A stretch of DNA of 64,000 bases from Warburgia ugandensis. Lineage: Eukaryota > Streptophyta > Magnoliopsida > Canellales > Canellaceae. The notes below the pieces were generated by a model. It made no database searches and had not been told where the DNA came from. It worked only from the letters and a program-made list of their open reading frames with translations. Position numbers and translations under genes: made by a program. Location: the NCBI GenBank assembly GCA_035236585.1, contig CP141135.1, positions 10,326,001-10,390,000 on the forward strand, read 5' to 3'. Each line of letters begins with the position of its first letter. The first letter of the stretch is position 1. Of this stretch, positions 46,885 through 60,549 are shown one piece after another.

Positions 46885-47484
46885 TATATGCTTGTTTTTC
46901 CTCTTATCTTTGCACAATAAATTGTATGTTTGCATTATAGATGATATTCACATTTTAGTTTCCCTTGAATGTCTTCTTCTCTTCAATTGCATGCCAAGGT
47001 AATGAGTGTTTCTTCTCTTGAATGTCTTCTTCTCTCCCAAAATTAATTTTAGAAATAAATCTTCCCTTTATTGACTCTCTCAATCTTTAGAAACCTCTCT
47101 TCCATCTTTCCCTTACAATTCAAACACTTAGTATGGTCTTAACTCCATACACCTCTATTTGCATTTGAAGGAAAATAGATCAATTTTGCATTTATCGTTG
47201 GAGAAAATAGAACTTGGACTTTTGGCTAGTGGGCTAGTGGGTCATTTGCTTTAATGTCCTATGGCATTTTCCCTATGTGGCAGCTCCTATTTGTCAAAGT
47301 TACTAATCTTAAGACTTGTTGTTAGAATGGGTAACTTCTTGACTGTCAGCTTTGAATCCTTGATGTTTCCAAAATCTCTAGTTGTAGGTCTTCTCTAAAA
47401 TCAATAACATATTACAGTCCCCACCCCTCCCTCTCTTATATTTATTCATTTTCAAGTACATTCCAATGCCCTATAGAAGGTTAC
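46885..47484. other. Intergenic up to the LTR nest
   Basis: T-rich and pyrimidine-rich, no supported gene. Confidence 0.4.
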
Positions 47485-48385
47485 TGTTAAGTGTTCAATT
47501 TTGGTCAAAATACCCCTAATTTAGCATTCAATTAGATCATCTAACCGTTCAATTTTACAAAACTTAGCTTGATTTTGAATTTAAATCCAATTGACCATCT
47601 AAATCTTAATTTTTCAAAATCAACGGTCAAATGATCATCAGAACTCATTAGATGACTAATGTATGGTTCAGATGATTCTAATTTAGTCTTTTCTTTTGCA
47701 GATCAACCAAAGGACGCACGGACGGCTATGATTAAAAGATAACGGTGCAGATCATCTTAAAGGACAATGGATGGACCAAATCACCCATGAAGATGGATGT
47801 GATAGTTTCCTAGAAGACAATGGAGCTAAATTTAGAATCATGGAGAAAAAGGAAACCCTTTCCCCTACTTCTTTCTTTCCTTTTCTTTTCCTTTTTCTTT
47901 CTTTCCTTTCTTTTCTTTTTCCTCCTTTTCCTTTTTCCTTCTTTCCTTCCTTTTCCTTTACTTTTTCCTTCTTTCCTTTTCTTTTTCCTTTCCTCACTCT
48001 CACGTACCCACTTTCCTTACTTTTCTTCTCCTTCTCTCAACGTCTTTATCACACCATCCTATTCTCTCCTCTAAGGATCTTCCTCTCTTTCCCAACCTCT
48101 TCTTCTCCTCTCTTCCACCACCCTTCTCTCCTAACGTCTCTCTCTTCTCCTCTCCATCTTTCTTCTAACCCGCCTTGGGTGAATCGTAGAAGGCAAGCAC
48201 AACCACACCACCCCCTCTTTTCTCCTCCTACCAGCCTTCTCTCTTTCTTTGCCTCACCTTCCCTGTTTCTCCACATTACAAACCCAGAACACAGATCATC
48301 AAGCCATCACTCATCGCACCCCTTTGTTCTATTTCTGTTGATCGCACTGCTTAGGACTGTGTGTAGCCTCTTTTCCCAGATCTGG
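47485..48385 (+). mobile_element. Older LTR fragment B1 (Athila-like)
   Basis: Starts TGTTAAGTGTTCAATTTTGG, as the LTRs of the Athila-like element do, and follows them through the pyrimidine-rich tract (about 47870-48000). Its middle part (to cttttcccag at about 48380) matches the B2 piece at 48600-49816/62783-63589 better than the young element. It lacks an LTR 3' end and any flanking internal region, so it is a partial fossil, clearly older than the young element. Confidence 0.75.
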
Positions 48386-48599
48386 GCTAAATTGTGATTT
48401 CAAGATTTGGACAGCTCAGATTGATTTCTGGATTTCAGATAGAAGATCAGATACGTCAATTAGATCTAGGGATGTCCTATAAGAATGATTCTGCAAAATT
48501 AATTTGAAATCCGTTGAGAAACAGAGGAGAAATTAAAGATTTGGTTTTGATTAAGGCTAACCCATTGAGAGGTTAGGCCTTAATTGATCTGTCTCAGAT

Positions 48600-49734
48600 T
48601 GGACATTTCCTGGATAAGAAAAAGATGGATAAAACAAAACCGGGATAAACTGGGACACAGCTGGAATTAGAAGGGGACACAGATGGAATTACCGGAAAAG
48701 AACAGATTAGTAATTTCGTTTAAAGAGAGAGGGAAAACTTGGAATTTTGTGAAAATCTGGTTTTTAAGCAAAAACCAGGAAACCCAACGAAGAAGGGAGA
48801 TGGGGAAGAAGGAGGAGAAACGGGAAGAGAAGGAAGAAGAGGAGGAAGGAGGAAAGAAGAAAAAGAGGAGGAAAGAGGTACGAGAGAAAAACCCGACTTG
48901 GTTTTTCACCTCTGGGCAGGCCAGAGACGATGAGATACGACGCCGGCGGAGGAATGGGTGCCAGAGGAGAAGGTGGGGGCCAGTGCAAGCAACGAACAAT
49001 GGAAGCCAGAGGAGCCTGGAATGTCATCTGGCTTGATGGAGGATTGCTGGTTGTGGAAGAACAAGGGCAGACTAGCCGTGGGAACCGAGTTGGGCTTGGT
49101 GGGGAATGAAGGAGAAAGGAGGATGCGATGACGGAGTGGCAGATGGGGTGCAGTGAATAAAACAGATGGATGAGAGGGAGAATAGAGCTAGGGAAAAGAG
49201 GAGGAACCTGTGGTGAATGTCGGGCAGAACTATCCCATTCGACGGGAAGATGAGGAGTAGTAATGGGGAAACCAATGATGAGGAAGTTGAGATGGTGCGA
49301 ACCAAACAAGGAAAGTGGCTAGGTGGTGGAGCAAAGGAGGAGAGATAGAGAGCAAAGGCAGAACAAGAGGGAGAGATAGAGAGAAAGAAGCGGGAGATGG
49401 GTAGAGAGATGAAGCCTCCTACAGTTCAGCCTGGGATATGTTGGTGCTAAGCGATATCTGGCAAGATGGAGGCAAAGGACGCCTGGTTGGTGGGCAATGA
49501 TGGTGGAGGCGATGTGGAGGAAAATCTGGGGGGTCCGGTCGGAGTCGACTTGAACAGATAGAGAAGTGGGCTGACGGAGAGGAAGTTGGAAGTTGGGAGT
49601 CAACTGGGAAAAGAGGCTACACACAGTCTTGAGCAATGCGATCAACAGAAATAGAACAAAGGGGTGCGATGAGTGATGGCTTGATGATCTGCGTTCTGGG
49701 TTTGTAATGTGGAGAAACAAGGAAGGTGAGGCAA

Positions 49735-49813
<79 letters not shown>

Positions 49814-49816
49814 CTG
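48600..49816 (-). mobile_element. Older LTR fragment B2, inner part
   Basis: Reading leftward from 49816 it continues the LTR that starts at 63589, interrupted by the 13-kb Athila-like insertion. Blocks in common with the young LTR are aagtcgggttt, ttaaaaaccagatttt, tttaaacgaaattac and ttatccagga (all minus strand). Similarity fades near 48600, before the expected LTR end. The segment 48386-48600 between B1 and B2 is unassigned. Confidence 0.7.
49737..49811. repeat. GA microsatellite
   Basis: Uninterrupted GA repeat of about 37 units inside fragment B2, ending next to the insertion point of the Athila-like element. The matching place in B1 (48236-48255) has only a short CT run, so it expanded in B2. 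Confidence 0.97.
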
Positions 49817-52018
49817 TGTTAAGTGTTTAATTTTGGTCAAAATTCCCCTAATTTAGCGTTCAATTAGATCATCTAACCGTTCAATTTTACAAAACTTAGC
49901 TTGATTTTGAATATAAATCCAATTGACCATCCAAACCTTAATTCGTCAAAATCAACGGTCAGATGATCATTAGAGTTCATTAGATGACTAATGTGCGGTT
50001 CAGATGATTCTAATTTAGTCTTTTCTTTTGCAGATCAACCAAAGGACGCACGGATGGATACGAGTAAAAGATAACGGTGCAGATCAGCTTAAAGGGCGAT
50101 GGATGGACCAGATCACCCATGGAGATGGATGGAATAAAAATGGACAAAATGGAAAGAACAACTCCTTCCCCCACTTCTTTCTTTCCTTTTCTTCCTCTTT
50201 CTTTTTCTTCCTTTTTCCTTTTCCTTTTCCTCTTTCCCTTCCTTTTTCTCTTTTCCTTTTCTTTCTTTTCTTTCTTTCCTTTTCTTTTTCCTCTTCCTCT
50301 TTTCTTTCTTTCCTTTTCCTTTTCCTTTTCCTTCTCTTTCTTTTTCCTTCTTTCCTTTTTCTTTTTCCTTTCCTCATTCTCACATACCCAACTCTCCCTC
50401 CTTATATTTTTATCTTCCTCTCCCTTAAAGAGGAATCTGCTCTCTCTCTCTCGTGCTGCTTCTTTTCCCAGTCTTCTCCCCTCTTTTCTCCTCTCTCTCT
50501 CTCTCTCTTCCTAACCCACTTCTTCTCCTCTCTTTCTCTCCCGTTTTTGTTTTTCTCCATGCCCCCAACTTCTCTGTTCCACCCCATAACAGCCCTCCAT
50601 CCCATCGTGTCCACCTTGTTCACTTAACATTCAGTCCACCACACACATTCTCTGCTTCAATCATCTCCCATCTTTGTTCACGTTTTCCTCCACCATTGAT
50701 CTCTATCTCTCGCACCCATCCCTCTGCTATTGTCGCACACCCCATCTTTTTGTTCTCCTTCCTCACAGTCCTATATCCATCGCACCACCGTCTCCACCCC
50801 AGCCCATCCCCATAGCCCTCTTCTTCAACCGTCGCATGGTCAAGCAAGAGCCGGCTCTGTTCTAGACGACTCCCAGACCAAAGGCGTCATTTTTCTCTCA
50901 TTCTTTCTCCATGCTCCACACCGCACCATCCCAGCAATCTCTCACTCCAGCATCAATCACCAAACCCATCATCAATCATCCCAAGCTACAACGAACCGCC
51001 GAGCATCCTCGGCACTCCTCTGTTCCCTTCGTTTTCCACCCTTCCAAATCATCATCTACTTGAAGTAGACAATCCAATCCTTACTGCACCACACCAATTC
51101 CTCCCTGCTCACCATCGGTGGACCAGCACACAGACCAACCAATCCACTTCTCCAGGCTTCCATTGCCTTGCCCAACTGGAATTTCTAATCTTCAAACAAA
51201 GACCGAGTCTGCCCCAGTGCCTCTTCCCTCCACAGATCTCCACCGGATGTTCTCCAGCCTTGGTTGAAGTTTGCCCCATCCTTTGCCTATCGTCTTTCTC
51301 TGTCTACAGAAGCAGACGGTACGCAGTGCATAATCTGCGAAGCGGAAGACGCCCCATCTCCTCCGGTCAAGCTTTACCCGCGTTCTTCATTTACCCTCTT
51401 CTCCTGCCATCCTCTCCGGCGTGTCTGCGTTGTCAGACGGCAAGGAGACTAGAAACCCAAGTCGGGTTTCCCTCTTTTTCCTCCTTCCTTCTCTTCTTTC
51501 CCTCTCCTCCTCTTCTCCCTCCTCCGGTCTTCTTCTTCACAGGGTTTTCGTCTGGTTTTTCTTAAAAACCAGATTTCCCATTTAATTCCCGTTTTACCCC
51601 TCCTCTTTAAACGAAATTACAAATCTGTTATTTCTAGTTTAATACCATCCATGTCCTCAGTTTAATACCGTCTGGGTCCCTAGTTTATTTACTTCTATGT
51701 CCTTGTGTTATTCCTGCCTGTTTTATCATCATTTTGACTATCCAGGACAAGGCAATCCAGGACAGGCTTATCCAGGACTGATCATTTTATTGCATTTTCT
51801 GTGTTTTTGGAATAAATAATTGTGTACATTGCAATAGTTGAATAAATTTGAATTTTATTTTATTGTTAGTTTAATTCTAGTATAGTTTTTGTTTTGGTTC
51901 TTTTATTAATTAGATTTTATTGAAAACTCCATTTTAAATCAAGTCCTCGTGGGATCGACCCGTACTTGCATAAGCTACCCTACAATAGCCCGTGCACTTG
52001 CGGTAAAACAACTCAACA
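49817..52018 (+). repeat. Athila-like 5' LTR
   Basis: 2202 bp, starts TGTTAAGTG and ends AACTCAACA. It includes a long TTTCC-type pyrimidine tract (about 50170-50380) and a CT microsatellite; these repetitive parts hold most length differences from the 3' LTR. Confidence 0.95.
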
Positions 52019-52024
52019 AGTTTT

Positions 52025-52042
52025 TGGCGCCGTTGCCGGGGA
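52025..52042 (+). other. Athila-like primer-binding site (tRNA-Asp)
   Basis: TGGCGCCGTTGCCGGGGA, an 18-nt perfect complement to the 3' end of plant tRNA-Asp(GUC) including CCA, six bases after the 5' LTR. Confidence 0.95.
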
Positions 52043-53334
52043 CTTGCAAAAGAGTTTTCATAAAATTTAATTAAAAAATCCAAAAAAATCAAAACTTTTT
52101 AAAAAAAAATCAGAAAAATCCAGAAAAATACATAAATTTAGGAATTGCAATTTTTAGCATATTAGGAAATTTTAGGTGCATTTTTAAATTGTTTTTAGGG
52201 CATAATCACCTTGTTTCCTGAATTTGGTACTAATTTCTAATTTTATTTTTCAGGAAATAGGAAAGTGGAGGAATTTGGCAAGTGGATCTTCACCAAATTG
52301 GAAACTTCCCTGCTTTCCTAGAATAGGACTTTCTTTTTTTCTTTTGAGTGAATCTTGTAGTGAGGATCCTTGTAAATTGCAATTTCCATTTTAAAATTTA
52401 AAGGGTTGTATAATACAGGGCAAGTGTGGGATAAGGTGGCCCACACTTGATCTTCATCAGAAACCCCACTGTGAGTTTCCTCACTCATTTATTTCCTAGA
52501 TTAGGGTTTGCATTTAGAATAACTTGCATTGTTTGGTAGTGTAACTCATATAGAAGCATCTTTTATAATTGTTGCATTTTAGGATTTTGCATTAGTTTAT
52601 TGCTTTTAATTGCATTCTTAGGGCATGTTTGATGTTTTAAGGTGATTTATATGCTGATCGAATTGCCATGGTGTGTGAAATTAATTAGTAAGGGCACCCT
52701 ACCCCCATAAGATCAAGGGTGGATTTCATCACCACCTTTTGGCCCACTTAGGATAATCACCTCAAGCGCGCAAACCTTCCTTTCACGTTAATTTAAAATC
52801 AATCAGAAGAGACATATAGGGTTATCACATGCTCGTAGGACCCTCTTAATAGGACGCGAGTTACTGTCAATCCAGTGGCTTTTGATCACTGTGGTTATTG
52901 GGGGTTACTTAATAGAGCCTCGCTCTTCCCCCACCTCCTATTGACGTTTGTTGAGGTCTAAACGCCTCCTTACACGAGGGTTGTATTAACCACTTTGGAC
53001 ATAACCCAACTAGTAAGCAGTAATCAACTTCTAAAGAGAGGAGGAGCGCTAGTCTAAGCTAATAAAAGCATCGTCCCCACAGATAATCAAGAAAATCAAA
53101 TATATTGCTGCTTATTAGCTTTAGGATTATTTGAGTGTGCTCTTTTGTTTGTGCATCATTCTAGAAGTTAGGTTGCATCATTTAGGTTAGCTTTCTCAAA
53201 AAAACAAAAAACAAAAAACAAAAAAACAAAAAACAAAAAAACAAAAACAAAAACAAAAAGAAGCTCTCCTTGTATGCACTTTTGGAGACGCGACAAAACC
53301 GGAAGGTTAGACAAGTACGACCAAAAAGACATCT
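52043..53334 (+). other. Athila-like leader before gag
   Basis: About 1.3 kb of untranslated leader with no supported frame. It ends in an A-rich array of CAAAAA units at about 53196-53260. Confidence 0.8.
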
Positions 53335-55300
53335 TTGCAAGATCGTGCCACATCTATGGCTGATCAACGCTCAAGGGGTAATTCACCCCATGGAAGTCAA
53401 GGGGCTCCATTCATCATGAATGAGGACCCACCACCCTTGATAGAAGATGAATATCAACCTCCACCAAGGAGGAATAATCATCAACCAAATAGAGATTGGA
53501 GAAGAAACAATAGGGAGTGGGACCAACAAAGTGAACATGGGGATAATAATAATGAGGGTCATCAAAACTTTCGTGGTAGAACTTTAAAAGACTACCTTCA
53601 GCCTACACGCACCAAAGACACCATCCTGTGTAATTCTTCCTCAAAATGCCGGTGCGTTAGAATTAAAAACGGAGTAATCCAATTACTTCCCAAATTCCAT
53701 GGTCTAGATAGTGAGAGTCCTTATTTGCACCTTAAAGAATTTGATGAGGTATGTAGTACCCAGAGAACTCAAAATATAGGTCTAGATACTGTCAGACTTA
53801 AACTTTTCCCTTTCTCTTTAAAGGAAAAAGCAAAAATGTGGTTTAATGCACTGCCATCAGGTTCCATAAGAACCTGGAATGAAATGACTAGGGAATTCTT
53901 AAAGAAGTTTTTCCCTACCCATAAAACCAATACACTTCGCCGCAAAATAATGAACTTTACTCAGAAGGATAAAGAATCATTCTATCAATGCTGGGAAAGG
54001 TTCAAAGAACTACAACTCACTTGCCCACATCATGGCTATGAACCATGGCGCATCACCCCCTTCTTTTATGAAGGACTAAATTCGACATGCGCCGGTTGTA
54101 GAGATGATGTGTAATGGCAACTTTCTCAACAAACAACCGGATGAGGCGGAGGAGTATTTGGAATGGCTAGCTGAAAGTGCACACACTGGGCCGACTCGGA
54201 AAGAATAGAACATACAGATAGACCTAAGCCCAATAACACTCATGCTAGGGGAGGCATGTATGCTATGTCTGAAAAAGATGATATCAATGCCAAAGTAGCA
54301 TCCCTAGCGAGAAAAGTAGAAGCCATAGAAATGGGAAAGAAAAACTCAAATAAAGAAGAACAAGTGTGTAGTATTTGTGAAAGTACGTCACATCTTACTC
54401 AGAATGTCCTACAATCCTCGCTTTTCAAGATGTACTTCATGATCAAGCTAATGCACTTAACACATATAAAAGACCTTTCTCCCCATATTCAGACACTTAT
54501 AATCCCAACTGGAGAAACCATCCAAATTTTAGTTGGAAAAATGGACCTACTGCTAATGTTCCACAATCAGGACAATATCAACCTCATCATCAAAACCAAG
54601 GACTTCTTACCTTACCTTATCAAACTCATCAACCTCCTTCTGGACCTTACATGCCCCCACCTAAAAGGCATGTTGAGGATAATCAAAACGTTCAAAACCA
54701 GGAAAGGAAAATTTCTCAATTAGAGAGTCAAATAAAACAAACCAACCAGTCCATGAATGAATTAAAAAACATGATGAGTCAAATGATGCAAAGTATGGAA
54801 AAAGGAAAGTTCCCAGCTCAACCACAAGCAAACCCTAAGGGAGTGCATGCAGTTAGCATTAATGCATCTGATGACACATCTAGCTCTACCATGGAACAAA
54901 CTAAGGCTGTTACTATTCTTAGGAGTGGTAAAAGAATTGAGAAAGATGAGCCTCAAAAGACTGAAAAGGTAGAAAAATCCACGAAAGTTAAAGAAAACTC
55001 TAAACAAAAGGACCCTGTTTCACCAGTTGATCCATGTCCTATACCTGCTCCATTTCCTCAAAGGTTGCGTCAAGCCCCAAAGTCTGCTTCTAATGATGAG
55101 ATTTTAGAGATTTTCAAGCAAGTCAAGATCAACATACCGATCTTAGATGCTATAAAACAAATCCCATCGTATGCCAAATTCTTAAAAGACTTATGCACCA
55201 TAAAGAGAAAGTTGAATGTCCAGAAGAAGGCATTTTTGACTGAACAAGTTAGTTCTATTCTTCAACACCATACACCACCAAAGTACAAAGATCCTGGTTG
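53335..55300 (+). pseudogene. Athila-like gag region
   Basis: Retrotransposon gag core at about 53680-54110 (LPKFHGLDSESPYLHLKEF; KEKAKMWFNALPSGSIRTWN), which forms the particle in this family. Downstream is a low-complexity, Gln/Lys-rich region leading into protease. Broken fossil. Confidence 0.9.
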
Positions 55301-58300
55301 CCCCACTCTTACTTGCATTATTGGCAGCTACAAGATTAACCAAGCTCTTCTTGATTTAGGATCTAGTGTAAATCTATTACCATACTCGGTATATGAACAA
55401 GTTAGGTCCGGGTGAACTAAAACCTACATCTACTACGCTCCACCTAGTGACCGTTCTCTGTAAAAATACCGAGAGGGGTAATAGAGGATGTGTTAGTCCA
55501 GGTAGAACAATTTTGTTTCCCTGTCGATTTTCTAGTTCTAGATACACAACCGGTGGTGAATGAGAAGAATGAAATACCAGTCATCTTGGGACGACCATTT
55601 TTGGCTACGTCCAATGCCTTAATCAACTGTAGAAATGGTGTCATGAAACTGTCCTTTGGCAATATGACATTAGAGCTAAACATCTTTAACATTTGTAAGC
55701 AACCTGGTGAAACTACTGATGATTTGCACAGTGTTAACATGATCAATTCAGTTGTACAAGATCAGTTTCAGTCCTCTTCCTTGTCGGACCCACTAGAGGC
55801 CTGTTTGGCCCATTTTAATGAGTTTAATGAGGATGCATTAATAGAGGAAGTTAATGCCCTCCTTGATTCTGTTCCTATTATGGAAACAGAAAAATGGAAA
55901 CCTCCTTTTGAGGACCTTCCACTGAGGGAGTCCACTCCCCTTCCATCATTCATAGAACCTCCTAAGCTAGAATTGAAATCTCTACCATCAGATTTAAAAT
56001 ATGCCTTAGTAGGAGACAAAGAGACTTTCCTGTAATAATTTCCTCCCAATTAGAAACATCTCAGGAGGACAAATTAATAGACACTTTAAAAGAACACAAA
56101 GGTGCTATAGGATGGACCATAGCTGATATAAAGGGCATTAACCCTTTAATCTGCACCCATAGGATCTATCTAGAGGATGAAGCTAAACCATGTCGTCAAA
56201 TGCAAAGAAGGTTAAATCCTAATATGAAAGATGTGGTTAGAGCGAAGTCCTAAAGTTGCTTGATGTGGGAATCATCTATCCCATAAGTGATAGCAAATGG
56301 GTAAGTCCTACTCAAGTGGTTCCAAAGAAGCCTGGAGTGACAAGAATAACTAACGCCAACAATGAATTGATCCCTACCGGGGTTACTACCGGTTGGCGTA
56401 TGTGTATCGACTATCGAAAGTTGAATGCTGTTACAAGGAAGGACCATTTTCCTTTGCCCTTCGTGGATCAAATGTTAGAAAGGGTTGCAGGACATCAGTA
56501 CTATTGTTTCTTAGATGGTTATTCAGGGTATAACCAAATAGAAATTGCACCCGAGGATCAGGAAAAGACCACATTTACATGTCCTTTTGGCACTTTTGCT
56601 TACAAAAGAATGCCATTTGGATTATGTAATGCTCTTGCCACATTTCAACGTTGCATGTTAAGCATTTTCAGTGATATGGTGGAGAGAATTTTAGAGGTTT
56701 TCATGGACGACTTTTCTGTTTTTGGTAATTCATTTGAAACATGTCTTGAAAATCTAAGAAAAGTCTTAACTCGTTGTAAAGAAAAGAACCTAGTGCTTAA
56801 TTGGGAAAAATGTCATTTCATGGTTCCTAAGGGAATTGTCTTAGGTCACATTGTGTCATCCAAAGGTATAGAGGTAGATCGAGCTAAAGTTGATCTAATT
56901 TCCAATCTACCCATTCCAAAATCTATTAGGGACATTCGCTCTTTTCTAGGTCATGCAGTATTCTATAGGAGGTTCATTAAAGATTTTAGTGCAATATCTA
57001 GACCATTATGTTACCTCCTCACAAAGGATACTCCTTTTGAGTGGACTGAGGATTGTCAAGAAGCTTTTATAAAGTTGAAAGACAAGTTAACCACCGCACC
57101 TATCATGCAGCCACCTGATTGGAGTCTACCCTTTGAAATCATGTGTGATGCCAGTGACTATCTTTGTAGGAGCCGTACTAGGACAGAGAAAAGAAAAGAA
57201 GCCATACGTCATCTACTATGCCAGTAGGACCTTAAATAGCACCCAAATGAACTATTCTACTACGGAGAAAGAACTCTTAGCAGTTGTCTTCGCATTGGAT
57301 AAATTCAGGTCTTACTTGGTTAGATCTAAAATAGTCATATTCACTGACCATTCGGCCCTCAAGTATCTTCTTTCTAAGAAAGATGCTAAGCCACGACTAA
57401 TTAGATGGATTCTCTTACTCCAAGAGTTTGACATTGAAATAAAAGATAAAAAGGGAGTAGAGAATGTGGTAGCTGACCATTTGTCTCGCCTAGTCCTAAC
57501 TGAGCCTTTAGATGAGTTGCCAATTAAAGACACTTTTCCTGATGAGCAACTTTTTCATGTTTCCCATCCTCCCTGGTTTGCTGATATTGCAAATTATTTA
57601 GTCACAGGGAAAATTCCTAAACATTGGACTAAACAAGAAAAGAAAAATTCTTTTCCAATGTTAAGCATTATTTCTAGGATGATCCATACCTGTTTAAATA
57701 CTGCCCAGATCAAATCATTAGGAGATGTGTCCCTGACTTAGAACAACATAGTGTTATCTCCTTTTGTCATTCAGAAGCATGTGGTGGGCATTTTTCTGCC
57801 CAGAAAACAAGGCAAAGATTTTGCAGTGCGGTTTTTATTGGCCGTCGTTGTTCAAAGACACACATGTGTTCTGTAAATTATGTGAGCAATGTCAAAAGTT
57901 AGGAGGACTAACTCGTAGGAATATGATGCCTCTAAACCCTATTCTTATCATAGAAATTTTTTATTGTTGGGGTATCGATTTCATGGGTCCATTCCCACCT
58001 TCTTTTGGCTACATTTATATCTTATTAGCCGTAGACTATGTTTCAAAATGGATTGAGGCTATCCCGTGTAGGAATAATGATCACAAAATAGTTCTTAAAT
58101 TTTTAAAAGAAAATATTTTTTCTAGATTCGAGACCCCTCGAGCCATTATAAGTGATAACGGTACACATTTTTGCAACAAACCATTTGAAGCACTAATGAA
58201 AAAATATAATATTACACATAAAGTTGCAACATCGTATCACCCACAAACAAGTAGACAAGTAGAAGTATCTAATCGGGCCATCAAACAAATCCTTCAAAAG

Positions 58301-58861
58301 ACTGTTAATCCAGATCGTAAAGATTGGTCTCTTCGACTGACCGATGCACTTTGGGCTTACAGGACTGCACATCGCACCCCGATTGGTATGTCTCCCTATC
58401 GTATTGTATACGGTAAGGCTTGTCATTTGCCTGTGGAATTGGAACATAGAGCCTATTGGGCAATAAAGACATTCAATTTCAATATGAATAAAGCAGGCTC
58501 ACATCGCAAACTCCAACTTAATGAGTTGGAAGAGATCAGGAAAGAAGCATATGAGAGTAATAGGATATATAAAGAAAAGATGAAAGTTTTTCATGATAAG
58601 AAGATAATGAGAAAATCCTTTACTCCAAGCCAAAAGGTTCTACTTTACAATTCTAAGCTTCACTTATTTCCAGGTAAGCTTAGATCTAGATGGACTGGTC
58701 CATATATAGTAAAAGAAGTTTTTCCATATGGGACTATCGAGATTGAGAATACTAGGACTGGTCATTCTTTTAAAGTAAATGGTCAACGTTTAAAGCCTTT
58801 CCTAGATTATGAGAATCTAGAAGTTGAGTCCACAACTCTGGAGGATCCTATTTATCAGGAT
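55300..58861 (+). pseudogene. Athila-like pol region (PR, RT, RNase H, IN)
   Basis: Protease about 55310-55650 (LLDLGSSVNLLPYSVYEQ; IPVILGRPFLAT). Reverse transcriptase about 56260-57080 (MCIDYRKLNAVTRKDHFPLP; FMDDFSVF near 56700). RNase H about 57120-57500 ([20 protein letters not shown]). Integrase about 57770-58800, with zinc-binding region, catalytic core ([28 protein letters not shown]) and a GPY-type module ([12 protein letters not shown]). Broken in several places. Confidence 0.93.
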
Positions 58862-60537
58862 TGAGTGGATTTGATCCCTCTGTACCATATTTTGTATTTT
58901 TGTTGTTTTCTGCATCACTCATATTCATTTTAGGTCCTAATTTTTAAACATTGAGGACAATGTTTCTGGCAGGTTGGGGGGTGTAGAATTCTAGCAAATT
59001 CTAGTTTTTTTTAGATTTTTAGGTGCTTTCCTTAGTTTTTCAAAAAAAAAAAAAATTGAAAAATTAAAAAATTTTAGGTCATTTCCTACACTATGATGAG
59101 AATTGGATTTTCTGAAGTATAATCTAGATAACTTTAGCTTATTAATGGAATTGAATATGATTAATTCATCTTGTTACTCATTTTCTAAAGTATTCTATGA
59201 AAGCAAAGTCTCAGATCACATATGTACACACAGTTGCATATAGATAGTCTAGATTGATAAGTAGCTATAACTTAGAGATTCTGAAGAAATTCAGTGGAGA
59301 TCTATAACCTAAGTGAGTTTTAGAGCCATTCATTTTTTTTGAGAGGTTATAAATGTTCCTAATTTTCTTCAGCGTGCTTAAAGAAAATTGATCCCAAACT
59401 CTTAATTTTGGCTAATTACCTGGATAATTAGAATATTACCTTTAAAAATCTAGAAGTTCATTGAATTTGATGGATTATAGGAAACCTAGAAAATGATTTA
59501 GGCCATCCTTGTTGTTATAACCTAGAGACATAAAGCCTACCCATAAAGTATTGTTACCACTAGTTAGCCAACTTGAGCCTTTAATATAAGCCTTTTCTTT
59601 TGTCACCCAAATTATCCTTTACCCATATTAACCCAGTATAAATTATCCATTACCCATTTTCTTTAAAAAATAAGTTAGAGAAGAATGAAGAAATATCTTT
59701 TAGTTGTAATGAAAATAGAAAAGTGGATATCAAGAAAAGAAATATTCTTCAAAGTGATACAAAAGTATTGAAATAGTCTGAAAAAAAAAAAAAAAAAAGG
59801 GGTTTGAAGAATACAAAGAAAAATGGAAACAAAAATATTCACTTTAGAAAAAATCAAAGAAAGGAAGAATTATCAACTTTAGAAGACCTCTACTTATTTT
59901 TTGAAGAAACTTTGAATATCCTTATACCCTTTCTTTGATACCTTGTCCTAAGCCTACGTTTCGTCCCAATTAAAGACCTATTGATTCTAGGAGAAATATA
60001 GTCTTGATGAGGAAATGAATGGATAGAATCTAAAAGAGTGGTATTACTAAATATTCAAAGGTAATGGCATCTATTCTAAAGGGATCAAAACAATGAAATT
60101 CCTTAATAACTCCCAATTTTCATGAGTACATGTGAGAAAATTTTGCTTTTATTGACTCAACTCACATAATTAAAAGAGAGATATGATTTGACCCCTTTAT
60201 CTGAGAGATTTTGTTTCTGAGTGTATGTCATTAGTGAGGCTTGAGGTCAAAACATATTTCAGATGGAGATCAAAAGTTAGAAGTTTACTTAGAGATCAAG
60301 ATGATTCCATATGTAAACTGTACATACACACACTCACTCTGAGATTTGAGCTTAATTGGAATTATTTTGGCATATGGGTAGGGTTTTGAATTTTTCAGTC
60401 ATTTTTATTATTATGATAAAGTTGATGTGATTTATTGAAGATAATTCTCTGAGGAAAAAGAGGAGTTGACTTAAAAATAAAATTTGAAATCTTGAAATTT
60501 GGTTTTTCGCATGTTTTGCTCGGGACTAGCAAAATGC
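58862..60537 (+). other. Athila-like 3' noncoding region
   Basis: About 1.7 kb with no supported frame. A G-rich tract, ggttggggggtgtag, at about 58972-58986, resembles the polypurine tract that precedes the 3' LTR. An A run lies at about 59780-59798. Confidence 0.75.
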
Positions 60538-60549
60538 TGGTTGGGGGTG
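60538..60549 (+). other. Athila-like polypurine tract
   Basis: tggttgggggtg immediately before the 3' LTR. The same form, ggttggggggtg, borders the start of the older LTR fragment at 63589 on its outer side. Confidence 0.75.

Noticed and set aside
47771-48397. 208-codon open frame, and similar frames at 62739-63303
   Set aside because: Same low-complexity tract in the older LTR fragments; no domain.
48764-49309. 181-codon minus-strand frame
   Set aside because: Lies in older LTR fragment B2; Pro/Ser-rich with no recognisable domain.
50028-50627. 199-codon open frame, and its twin at 60810-61274
   Set aside because: They are translations of the TTTCC and CT pyrimidine tract inside the Athila-like LTRs; composition explains the open frame and the reverse strand is open too.
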